A DNA stretch of 64,000 nucleotides, from the NCBI GenBank assembly GCA_963930655.1, contig OZ005607.1, forward strand, positions 9,130,874 through 9,194,873. The letters run 5' to 3'. Made by a program: the position numbers and the translations under genes. This DNA is from Myrica gale. Taxonomy: Eukaryota > Streptophyta > Magnoliopsida > Fagales > Myricaceae. Every line of letters begins with the position of its first letter. Position 1 is the first letter of the stretch. The notes below the pieces were generated by a model. The model was given only the letters and a program-made list of their open reading frames with translations, made no database searches and was not told the DNA's origin. Positions 1 through 12,868 of this stretch are shown here, in pieces.

Positions 1-2017
1 GAAGAGGGATAGGCTGCCTCACGGTGTTTGAACCAGGCCTGTATGCATATGCCCAAAAACACCTATACTCTATGGGTTCGTTTGTTCGTGGAAATATTGG
101 AATTTTGGAAATTTTAAGTATTGGAATTTGTGAAAAAATATAGTATTTTATAGAAAAGTGAGGAGAAAGAATATTTAATTGAATAGTATAATATTATTTT
201 ATAAATTAATGAGGAGAGATGTATTATTTTATAATTGTTTGGAAATGTGGGAGGTTGGAAAAATTGGGAAACAAACGCCCCATATGTATCCATATTTCTT
301 TTGTTTTTTGTTTTTTTAAATTAACAAAACATAATGTATAATGTACTTTGAAGTACATAAATACCAATTTGCCACAAAAACACCATTTTTTTTGGGTGAA
401 TATAAACACCAACTATTAATGTATCGAACTTTCTATTTATTCACCAGATTTTTATAATGTTCCAAATTATTATAGAAATATATAGTTGAACTTTTTTTAT
501 CCTAAACCAGCACCAATCCATCTCAACTTGGTGGAATAAAAAAAAAATGTTAGCTACATCTATACAAGGACGTTTTGGAAATACAAACCGTTTTAGCTAT
601 AGATTTAGAATTTTTCTCAAATTATGCAAAACTTAAAATTTTAGAAATATTGTAAAAATCGAAGTGAATTAAAGTTTTTATTAGATTGTAAGAAGAAATA
701 ATAAAAAGTAAAATTTTATACTAATTTTTTAGAAAATGGGAAAAATAATTTGGGTGAATATTTTTATATTTATTATAATAAAAATGGATGGTTTAAAGTT
801 GAGAGATAATAAATTATTTTATTTTTTATAAAAAATTTGTAACGGTTAAAATTTTAGTTTGAAAAGAATGAATCTTTATTGAACACGTGTAAGAAGCCGG
901 ACAAAAACGGCAAACAGTAGTGAGGAAACTGAACCGTTTAGCCACATTTCTCAACTTCAAACCATCTATGAAAAAAGGCTGAGCTTGTGGGTGGGAGATT
1001 GAAGACGGTGGCTTGTAGGCAGTATAATAATATAATGGAAATGAATTTCAATTTTATTGTATTTCTCCATGATGTAGTCTAAAATAATTATGATAATTTC
1101 AAAATCGGTCATATATTTGTTTTAAGACTATTACACAAAAAATTGTACGACATATTCTCTTCATATCTATTTCAATATAAAAATAAAAACTGTTTTTTAC
1201 TTAAGAATTAGCGTAGTAAAAGTTTAATGGTGCAAGGGAAAGTTAAGTGTGACCTTAATAATATTACCTAATATATGATAAAAGGCTGTATTAATAAAAG
1301 AAAAAAGAACATTTTTTTGAAAGACCCATCTATCGGGTGGTGGAGCAACTTTTTTTTTCTAGTCAATTTTAATTTATATATTAATATTCAAGAAAAAAAT
1401 AATTAGTGTAAACGAGAATCACTTTCTAAGGGCTAGTGAAAAAAACTTAAACGGACCAAAGTCCCTATAATATGCTAGATCCAAAGATTCAGTGGCCAAT
1501 TCGACCACTGTATTGAGATCATAACAGCCACAGGGGTCATAAGACAACTACAAGCTGGTTATGAGAGTTAGGACACCATACAAACCAGTCACAAAAACTG
1601 GAACACAATACAAACTGACCTTAAGGATTGAGTTACAACACAAACAGAAAACGACCAAAAGAGTTGGGACTCCACACTACCGTCGCTCATGGTGACGACG
1701 ACTTCTACTAGAAAAAAGACATTCGGTGGTAGAGTAACTTACTTTTTATATATATTGCTTGAAGTTGCCCTTTCTCAAGTCCAATGTAGGTGGAGAACAA
1801 AGGCCAACAACGGGATTAAAAAAAACATATGTTAAGTTAGTATTTGAAGAAAAAAAACTCAAGTAGTGAGAGACTTGATGGCCAATCTAGAAAAAATGAA
1901 AAGTCATTCACTGCACGACAGACATGCTTAATTCTTAGAGGCAAAAGAAGGTAACATGTTTGCTATGAAATCTTTTATTATTATATTAATATTTTTAAAA
2001 ACTTATATAATGAGGTG
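1..2017. other. AT-rich intergenic DNA with MITE-like repeat
   Basis: I see no gene here. Roughly 73-284 looks like a MITE: the left edge carries GGGTTCGTTTGTTCGTGG, and the right edge, read in reverse complement, gives TGGGGCGTTTGTTTCCC, so the ends are similar inverted repeats rich in the GTTTGTT motif seen in other MITEs of this window. The rest is AT-rich with short reading frames only. Two stretches near 1321-1350 and 1716-1735 share a GGTGGTRGAGYAACT-like motif, but the similarity is too weak to define an element. Confidence 0.5.
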
Positions 2018-2347
2018 TAGGGGTGGGCAAAAAACCCGAGACCCGACAATCCGAACCGGCCCGACCCGATCGGGTCGGGTTTAGGCGGGATCAAGTTCGG
2101 GTTTACATGCAAATAAAAACCAAATTTCGGGTTCGGGGTATATGAGCAAACCCGAAATTAAACCCGAACCGAACCCGAAAATATAACGTCATCACCCCGT
2201 GACCCGCCTTTTCCGAACCGGACCGACCCGTTTCGACCCGATATTTTCGGGTTTTTCGGGTTCGGGTTCGGGATTCCTCACAAATAAACCCGAAAATGTC
2301 AGGTCGGGTTGAAATTTTCGAACCCGAACCCGGTTTGCCCACCCCTA
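2018..2347. mobile_element. Non-autonomous hAT MITE with 8-bp target duplication
   Basis: The element starts TAGGGGTGGGCAA and ends TTGCCCACCCCTA, a 13-bp terminal inverted repeat. It is flanked on both sides by the identical octamer ATGAGGTG (2010-2017 and 2348-2355), the target duplication expected of hAT transposases. Its 330 bp hold no transposase. The interior is packed with the motif CGGGTTCGGGT in both orientations (for example 2095-2103, 2128-2136, 2250-2275 and 2320-2333), so the whole element could fold back on itself. The family assignment rests on TIR and TSD length. Confidence 0.85.
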
Positions 2348-2355
2348 ATGAGGTG

Positions 2356-3829
2356 TTTCTGTGCCAAAATTTTGGGTGGTTATAATTTTGAAGTATGAGA
2401 GTTTGTGAAAAAAATCAAAAAATAGATGATTTGAATGAATTTTTTTTATATTTATTATAGTATAAATGAATGATTTGATGGATATAGAGATTATATTGTA
2501 ATTATTTTATTATGCATGACTAAATTTGACACCCAAACACAAGTATGACGAAATTTTTATTAGCGCGATGAACTGTATTAAAAAAAATACAAATTTCAAT
2601 TTCATTGCTATTAAGCAAATCCTTGGCTTATCAGGTCCATCAATTAGAGATGTATTACCAAATGATTTGGCTATTATTACATTACACGTGCAAGAAAACC
2701 TTACTATTATTTTCCTTCTCATCCCGTGCGTTAAGGGTCAAACTAGTTGGTGGGGCGTGTAGCACGTGAAAAATGGTACCAGCTAACAAGGCTCATCTCT
2801 CGAGAGGATGAAAGCAAAAAACTATTATCTGTTTTTTTTAAGGCAGAACAATAATATAATGAAAATAAAGTATAATTTGTTCTTATTTGTCTATAATGTA
2901 ATCTATAATTGTTAAGAAATAGTTTATATATTAGTTTTAAGACCTTTAAAAATAAATGTACCGCATTCTTTCAACATTAGAAATATGCATTATTTTCTTA
3001 TTCTATTAAAAATATTCATTGTTAGGAAGACAAATACAAATAATTATACAAATACCTATAATGTTAATCTTTTCATGTAGTACATTTACTGTGGGATAAT
3101 TATAGAAAATATTTTCTGAACACAATAAAATATTACAATATAATTTTTCCCTCCTCCATCGAATCATTACTTTTCACTATAAAAAATTACCTCTCTCTTC
3201 ACTTTTTCATTAAACCCAATACCTAAAATTTTACAAAACAAACTCACCCTTACTATTAATACATTAAGAAAGTCTTTTTTTTTTCACAATCTATTATGGA
3301 TCAAGCTACATGGTTGGAATCGCGTGTAATACATTAAAAGATATATGATTCAATAAATATTGGGAAAAGTAACTTTGCACTCCAAATTAACATAACAATT
3401 TCAAATAATAATATCAACTACCACTTTTTGATATACTAAATCTTCAAATTTTCAAAATTAATTTATTTACAGTTTTTTTTAAAAATTAAACAGTCAAAAT
3501 TGTGCCACGTCGGTTTAATTTTTTTTATAGGCATAAATTGATAAAATTTAATAATTCTAAGGCTCAATGTATCAAAGGTAATAGTTTAGACTTTATTTGA
3601 GATTAGGTTAATAGTTTAGGAGATAAAATGACTTTTTTCATAAATATTTTATTGTTAGTTTTATTTGCACTATCGCTCATTATAGACTTGTTAGTGTAAT
3701 ATAAGACTTCTTCTTCGTCTAGAAGTCTTTTTTATTTTTTCTTGGTTCCTAGAAGTCGAGCTTAATACTATCTTAGCTTAGAATTATCGTATAGTATAGT
3801 TGTTGCGTAACTTAAAGTTTGTTTTTATG
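2356..3829. other. AT-rich intergenic DNA with MITE remnant
   Basis: No credible gene is visible. At 3121-3252 there is a remnant of a MITE family also found at 18230-18409 and 61421-61625. All three share an AAAATATTACAATATAAT-like block, CTCTCTTCACTTTTTCA, and AAACCCAATACC near the right end. Confidence 0.5.
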
Positions 3830-4110
3830 GGTTAATTACACTTTGTACTTATGTAGTTTGGAGAGTCTGACATTTTGCACCTCGTTCTTTAAATTTTGAG
3901 ACATTTCACTAACGTAGTTTGAGAGTCTTGACACTTTGCACCTCGCTGTCTATTATCGGTTATTTTGAACAGAAAAGTAAGTCACGTGTTCTGCATATAC
4001 TCACTTGCTCATTTTGCCCCCAATATTCATAAAAGACTTAATTACACATTGCACTCGCGTAGTCTGAGGGATTTGATACTTTGTACCCGTTCTTTTAATT
4101 TTTGACACAC
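3830..4110. repeat. Imperfect direct repeat, putative MULE-like remnant
   Basis: Two direct copies begin TTAATTACAC (about 3833 and 4029), each followed by a TTTGYAC, GTAGT-TG-GAG, TTGAYACTTTGYACC series. The second copy sits just upstream of the CXIP4-like transcription unit. The wording resembles terminal repeats of common plant DNA elements, but no matching inverted end was found. The family is therefore uncertain. Confidence 0.35.
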
Positions 4111-4119
4111 TTGGCACAA

Positions 4120-6503
<2,384 letters not shown>

Positions 6504-8209
6504 GAGTTGAATCTGCCTAATGAGTCCTAATTTTATTTCTGTCTGTTCTTTTTTTTCCCCTCCTAAACATATTGTTTTTCGTCCTGTATAATAATACTAG
6601 TTCTTAGTTCTATATTTCTCATGTCCTTGCTGCCTAATATACTGATTTATGAATGAATATCGCACCAGTACTTGTAATGAATCTTTGATTGAATATTGAG
6701 CGCAAAACAGAAGAAAAGGGTAGAGGTCAGAATGACAGGAAAACATTTCTAAGTGCATCCAAAAACAAAGAAGAGTGAAATTGAAGTACAGATGTATATA
6801 ACTAGTAGTTTATACGTGTTTCTTGAACTTCTGAATTGAAATTAGTAAATCGAAGTTGCAACCAACATTGTTTTCACTCGTCACTGCTTTGTTCACAACA
6901 AAGGGAGTGTGCCCGTAGTGCAGATATTAGTACTACAAACTCTTCACGGCTTTGGACACAACAAAGGGGGTGTGCACTTAGTGCAGCAAAAATGCTTCTG
7001 CTTGCTTTTCTTCTTCCTCAGTCAGTAAATGGGTTTGATTCTTTCTGGTTCCATTTAATGTTTTAATGTACCCCTATGATCTAAAACGCATAGGACACAT
7101 GCTTACTTAGCTTCTTTGTCGAAGGAAATAGCTGTTTTAAATTCTAGATAGGTTGAAGAGTGGTCCCGTGGGTTTTATGGCTGAGTAAGCTGCTTTTAGA
7201 AATAGATAAATATTTTACTAAAGGAGATAATTATACTTTGCACCTTCTAACTTTCACATTTTTTTCAATTTGCAGTCCAAACTACTATGCACTCTGTATT
7301 ATAATTTTTCCATATGAGTTTTCTTGTCTGGTTTACAATGCATTATGGTGACTATTAGGTGGTAGGTTTATTGTTGTTTATGTGGTGCTTTGGAGCTTTT
7401 TTTTTCCATTTTTAGGTGATGCTGTCAGACATTCTCATACTATGCCATCTGAGTGAATTCGGTTTCATAACCGATCAGATTTTTGTTTAGCCATTTTTTG
7501 TCCAGGCACATAGCGGATCAGTTGCTCATCCCAAAAGAATTGTTGAATTTGCAGAAATGGATTAAGTATGGATAATTGGATATGGTGATCTCTCATAAAG
7601 TTGCCAAACCAATGATGGACCCAAGAGGTGGACCAGCCAAAATTTGTGCCTGTTTTTGTGCTTGGATTGTTTGAAGGTGTGGTGTTTAATTTGTTTTTCG
7701 CATTCTGTACCTAGGTGCCTAATTGCAGTCACTGACTGCATTGGAATGCCTTCACTGGTACCCTCTACTTTCATCAGGAGCGTTTGGTTGACCGTCTTGC
7801 AGGGTGATTCGATATATATATCGAAATTGTGAATTCAGTTAGGTGTGTTACTGGCAAGATTGGTAACAATTAGAGCAAGCTATCGTGGTGGATGTGCAGA
7901 AAGCAGAAAAAAAAAATGCAGGGTTAGACGTGGATCTTCTGACAATGTTTGGTGAGCAATGGAGAAAAGCATTAATTCATGACATTTGTGCAGCACAGGG
8001 GCTATCTTTTGCCTCAAATTATTGATAATAGATTCGCCTAAGAGACAAAAATCATTGATCCCAAGTATCTACATAGTTGATTTTTCCATCGGATAAGATT
8101 AATCAATAATACAAAAAGCCAAACAAAATACTTGTAGTCTGAAACTCCGACCGAGAATCAAACAAAAACTTTGCGATTCTAGGTTCTCAGTCTTGGCTTG
8201 TTAAAATCT
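6504..8209. other. Intergenic region downstream of CXIP4-like pseudogene
   Basis: No gene is recognised. A short duplicated motif occurs near 6894-6925 and 6957-6988, where CACAACAAAGGGRGTGTGC is followed by TAGTGCAG in both copies about 63 bp apart. The remainder is AT-rich. Confidence 0.4.
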
Positions 8210-9729
8210 TCAATCTTGTGTGGCTGCTCCTTGGTTGAGCTCTGCGAACCGCATGCCAACACGCATCGAATGCTTTAGAAACTTCTCTGCACATCGTTGC
8301 ACACAGGTTTCCTCTTGCTTTTGCAGGGACTTGTGCTTAAAGGTGTCCACACAATCATTGAAACATCTCTCCACGAGAGAATTATACATCCTCAAGCTGC
8401 AAGGAGTTTTATGTATAATCAGAGAGATTGTTCTCATCGGGCATTTAGACAAGGGCATGGTAAAACTTTTAAGAAAAGCCCAGGACAATAATCCCACATT
8501 ATGGGGACCAACAGACAAAAATTAAAGCTAAAATACTAAGAATCCATTCGAGACTATCACCTTCAGAACAAGTAGTAAAAATTATAAAATTATGAAGTCA
8601 AATCCTTGATAGATAAAGGAAAAAAACCTTCTTATTCTCATTATAGTTAATCCTAACCAATCTTTCCGGTTAAACATTCTTTTGTTGAAACTTCTTATTT
8701 CTCTTTGGCATGGAAGCCAACTGAAAATCCTCAATCTAAAGGATACTTATCAACCTGACCCTCTTATTCTCGACTAATAATTAACACAATTATCAAATAT
8801 CTAGGAATGTAACTCTTTCGATAGTTTAAAGGCCTCTTATCATATTTCACGCAAGGAAGGAGATGAACAATGTTTGGCGATAAAGAGATCCAATCAGGAG
8901 ATAATGGAGGAATGAAGCAGAAGCACAAGATTGTATTATTTGTTAATATTATTTACAGAAGCGTTCATGGGTTATATGTCTTACGCACACTAAACTCTTA
9001 CTCTCCTTCAGGCAGAGAACCATCTATGCCTAGGCAGGGAGTCGCACAAACAAAACAAAAACTTTTCGAAACAATTTGCTAAAAGTCACATGATAATGCA
9101 CCAGTAATGCATGAGATGTCGTTCCCAAAACGTCCAGATGCAACATTTATGCTGCACTGGTTTTAAGGAGAACTTTATTCTGGCTTCGGGTAACGAGCAT
9201 CACAAAAATTAGAAGGATTATGAAGCTATATATAGCACAGAGGCCAACTGTGAAGCCGATAGAAAGGTAACCCACCACAGACAAAATATTATGCAAAACA
9301 ATGCCCTAAATCACAAAGCAACAAGTAAACGCAGTCCAAACGGCGTTTTCTCTCTGAAAATGTCCTATCCAGGTGAAATGTCGTTCAAATTGTGACCAGT
9401 TTAAACAAGAACCGGGCATTCTTTGTCCTTCAAGTTTAAATATAAACCTATTTCCACGGTTTCAACCCCCCAATTGAAGCATTTGCATACGTTTATATTT
9501 GCAGCAGAGCATACAGCTAACTATGAAGTTTTCAGAGAAAACTAAAAACAACAGAACTAAATAGGAAAGTGAATACATAGATCTAGATAAGAAAGTGAGT
9601 GAGTGAGAAACAGAGATCGAAGAATACAGGGAACCTGTCACGAATCTGCAACTGGTCGATCATGGTGGACATTCTGAGTTTATCTTCTTCTGGAAGATTA
9701 TCCAGATCTCCTAGCATGCTCTTGTCCAT
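8210..9729 (-). CDS. TIM9: TIM9, small Tim chaperone of the mitochondrial intermembrane space
   Basis: Two exons on the minus strand: 9729-9635 (95 bp) and 8396-8210 (187 bp) give 93 residues, the usual plant TIM9 length. The donor is GACAG|GTTCCC and the acceptor TTGCAG|C, and the split codon encodes Ser in RDSLRMYN. The start is fixed by MDKSMLGDL, the conserved N-terminus. The twin CX3C motifs (CFNDC and CVQRC) that form the two disulphides of small Tims are intact, followed by EKFLKHSMRVGMRFAEL. Tim9 pairs with Tim10 to escort hydrophobic carriers to the TIM22 translocase. The 1.24-kb intron holds only AT-rich DNA. The gene diverges from OEP16-1 across about 650 bp. Confidence 0.95.
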
Positions 9730-10381
9730 TTTTAGTTCGCTATCCCTCTCCCCTAACAAAACAACCGGAAAACAAAAGGGCACTCTCCCTCTCTGTTCGT
9801 TTCTACAACTTCGAGCTCAGCCGGGTTCATCTTAAAGCGATAAAGCCCTAGACTTTGCGGGAAGTAACTCAACGGCGTCGTTTAGAAGACCGCACCCTTT
9901 CCCATTTTTCGGCCAGTAAACTACTCTCTCTGACAGCCTGGGCTGGCCTGTCCGTCGATATATAAAGGGCCAAATCAGGACGGGCTCGACCCAACAACTA
10001 TAAGGCCCAAAGACAGTAGGACGAGAAACTTCCAACTCAAGAAAGCCCAATAATGGCACATGCACATCCACATCCACATTACCCAGGCCCGAATCACCGG
10101 CGCATGAAAATATCTTGTGCAACTTTCTTTTGGCATTTCCGTAAATCTCAGAATTTTAATATTTTTTATTCACCTGGACAGATAAAACAAATATTTTTAG
10201 TCAAGAATCAAATAAACGACAAATATAATATTAATTTTTATAATAAAAAACAAGATATTTTTTTTGGTTTAAGTCTAAAACAAGATATTAGCCACCACAT
10301 TATTGACAAGATAAGAGACTGAGAGTGTGAGAGAGTTCAAGTGACTTGTGAGAGATTGTTGGGAGAAAGCCAAGAGGAAGG
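9730..10381. promoter_or_regulatory. Divergent promoter of TIM9 and OEP16-1
   Basis: This 652-bp gap separates the TIM9 and OEP16-1 start codons. It contains three site II elements (TGGGCY): TGGGCT at 9939-9944, GGCCCA at 10004-10009 and AGCCCA at 10044-10049. Such elements are known to be enriched in plant promoters for organelle and ribosome biogenesis, where TCP factors bind them. A TATATAAAG lies at 9959-9967. Which motif serves which gene cannot be told from sequence. Confidence 0.65.
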
Positions 10382-11975
10382 ATGCCTCATAGCAGCTTTT
10401 CGGGTTCTCTGAATAGTCCAAAGTTGGATGTGGCGATTGACATGGGCAACCCCTTACTCAACCTCACCGTTGATGGTTTCCTGAAGATCGGAACTGTAAA
10501 ATTTCTCCATTCCCTCTCTATACTAGTTTTCTTCTTCTCTCCTCTTTGGGTAATATACCTGGATCAAAAAGCTGAGAATTGGACGATCGTTCTATATTTT
10601 TTTGGCTCAGGTTGCAGCAACCAGAGCAGTTGCAGAGGATGCATATCACGGCCTTAAGAGAGGTGTCTGCTTTTTCTCTTCTTCTTCCTTACAATGAATT
10701 TGTCGCTGGGAAAGCTTAGGAAAAACGGATCTTTGGTTTGACTTTGACATCTTTTTGGTTTCAAGTGTATAATTCTGGGCGGCGTAGCCAAATTCAGTGC
10801 AGCGGATCTGTCCCGTTTGATGAAAATTCTAAGATTCAATTTGTTTGCTTTTTTATTTAAATCTGAATTTTCCATCAGCTAAGATGATATTGTCACTGAT
10901 CTAATGTAACATGCGGGTTGCAGGGCGTTTTTCACGTCACGACTTTGAGCACACAGTGAGTATATCTTGGACAATGTCAGATTTTTCAACCATAATACGC
11001 TGATGGTTTCTTTATCTCCTGGGCATGTTGTTTATTGGAGGTCTTAGGTTACTAATTCTTGAAAGAGACGAGTCTCGCATGTCGAACTCGCTCTGCTAAT
11101 AGAATCTGCTCTTATTGCAGCTGAAGAAGATGTGTAAAGAAGGCGCGTTTTGGGGTAAGTGTCAGTTCATATTGCATGTTTGTTATCTATAGTATAATGC
11201 ACATTTCTCTGAGGTAAATGCTCGAGTTAAATATTTTGTGCAAAATGTGGAGTTATATATATATATATATATATATATATGCTAAGAGTTCCTTTGATTT
11301 ATAGGAACTGTAGCTGGAGTTTATGTTGGAATGGAGTATGGAATGGGGAGGATTCGTGGCACCAGAGACTGGGTATGTTGCTTTAATGTGCTAGATGAAT
11401 TTCATTTTGTCCAGAGCTGACCAGTTTGGCATCAAAGTTCAGAACCTGGCCACTGATTCTGAAGAAATTTCAATATCCACTCTATTTCTGAGTTACTAAT
11501 GAGCTTACTTATAGCGAACTGGGAACTAAAACCAGCTATTCCCCTGTAGTGTTGTGTGGATGACAATAGTATTGATATTTTATGAAACAAGTGGTGTTTC
11601 TTCTGAAAGAAGCCTCGATTTTGCCCAATTTTGTTTCTTTTAGTAGTGTTTGAGATGTGATATTGCAGCATCTAAAGTGAGGAGATCTCGCTCTGTTATT
11701 TGTTATTGTTTTTCAATTGCTTTAAGCACTGAGCATTTGCCTAACTCATCATACAATCAAGAAATCCATTTGCAAGTTTGATTTTCAAGACAACTTTTCC
11801 TCAACGCATATTCTTCTCTTTGGCTGTATTACAGAAGAATGCTATGATTGGTGGTGCAGTAACGGGTGCCCTGGCATCTGCAGTCACCAACAGTAACAGA
11901 GACAAGATTGTGATTGATGCCATTACTGGTGGTGCAATTGCAACTGCTGCCGAGTTCATCAACTATCTCACCTGA
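10382..11975 (+). CDS. OEP16-1: OEP16-1, chloroplast outer envelope pore protein 16
   Basis: Six exons with GT-AG junctions are read as 10382-10495, 10611-10662, 10924-10955, 11121-11154, 11305-11372 and 11835-11975. They sum to 441 bp and 146 residues, the length of pea OEP16. The N-terminus (MPHSSFSGSLNSPK, then IDMGNPLLNLTVDGFLKIG) and C-terminus (AITGGAIATAAEFINYLT) match OEP16-1. The protein belongs to the PRAT family with Tim17/22/23, has four transmembrane helices, and forms an amino-acid-selective channel in the outer envelope. A role in PORA import has been proposed and disputed. A (TA)n microsatellite of about 28 bp sits in intron 4 just before exon 5. The gene faces the PPR gene tail to tail. 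Confidence 0.95.
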
Positions 11976-12868
11976 ACAGATGGTTCTGAAACTTTTCCTT
12001 ATCCCGTTGCATACATGCTTCGGTGGAAGTTTCTGCGGCCTATTTCTTATGTCATTTTCCTTGGGAATTTGTATTAGGTTTTGTAAGAAAACAACTGAAT
12101 GTCCAATGGCGAATCGACTCTATCCATTTGGTGCGTATAGGCTCCGAAATAATAAAATAATGCTCTTTTTCTATTCTAGAGTAAGATTGTATCTTCTATA
12201 TATCTCTGCATTTTGAGGGCCATGAACAGGTTCTCTACATTAGGAAACACACCTTGTTTTGTGGTAGGATGAAGGAAAAGTGGGAGAAGTGAGAAAGGAT
12301 GGAAAAAATGGTGATTTTCCATCATGATGCTGTGGCAGTAGGGATGGAAAAATGGGACAGCGGGAAACATGTCTTTTCTTCCCTCGTTTGGTTGTATTAA
12401 GAATGGAGAACCAGTAATAGGTATTTGAATTTGAAATTGTCACGATGAGTATGTTTGTTTTCCCCCAATATTTTGGGACATGAAAATTTTCAGCAAAATA
12501 AACACATTATAACATTTTTAACTTTTATACATACAAATTTTATCTTTCACAAATTCTAATAAATCTTAATAAAATAAAGATTTTCAAAATTTCGAGAATA
12601 TTCTCGGGCAAACAAACATAATATCTGAATAGAAAATTTCTCACAATAGGTTATATATCAAAGAAATTATTAATTTCAAGTGCATTTGAAAACTGGACCT
12701 ATGCTTCTATCGTCGCAATAATCCGAACTGTAATCCAGAATCTACAAGATGAACCTCCCAAACTTCCAACCTTTCTTCTTCCTATATTCCCCTTACAAAA
12801 CTGCTATACTACGTCTAGAAGAATCAAACAAACTGAACTTAAAAATAAACCATCATAACAGGTAAAAA
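11976..12868. other. Convergent intergenic region between OEP16-1 and PPR gene
   Basis: This spacer holds the 3' ends of both flanking genes and one MITE (listed separately at 12450-12620). No further gene is seen. Confidence 0.5.
12450..12620. mobile_element. MITE, TATGTTTGTTT family copy 1
   Basis: The element begins TATGTTTGTTTTCCCCCAAT and its reverse complement begins TATGTTTGTTTGCCCGAG, giving inverted ends. A relative lies in opposite orientation at 52441-52633: they share TCTTTATTTTATTRAGATTTA and TGTATGTATAAAA. A TA duplication is possible but ambiguous because the ends themselves begin with TA. Confidence 0.6.

Noticed and set aside
11254..11280. TA repeat just before OEP16-1 exon 5 as a functional element
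   Set aside because: A simple microsatellite inside an intron; the neighbouring acceptor is normal.
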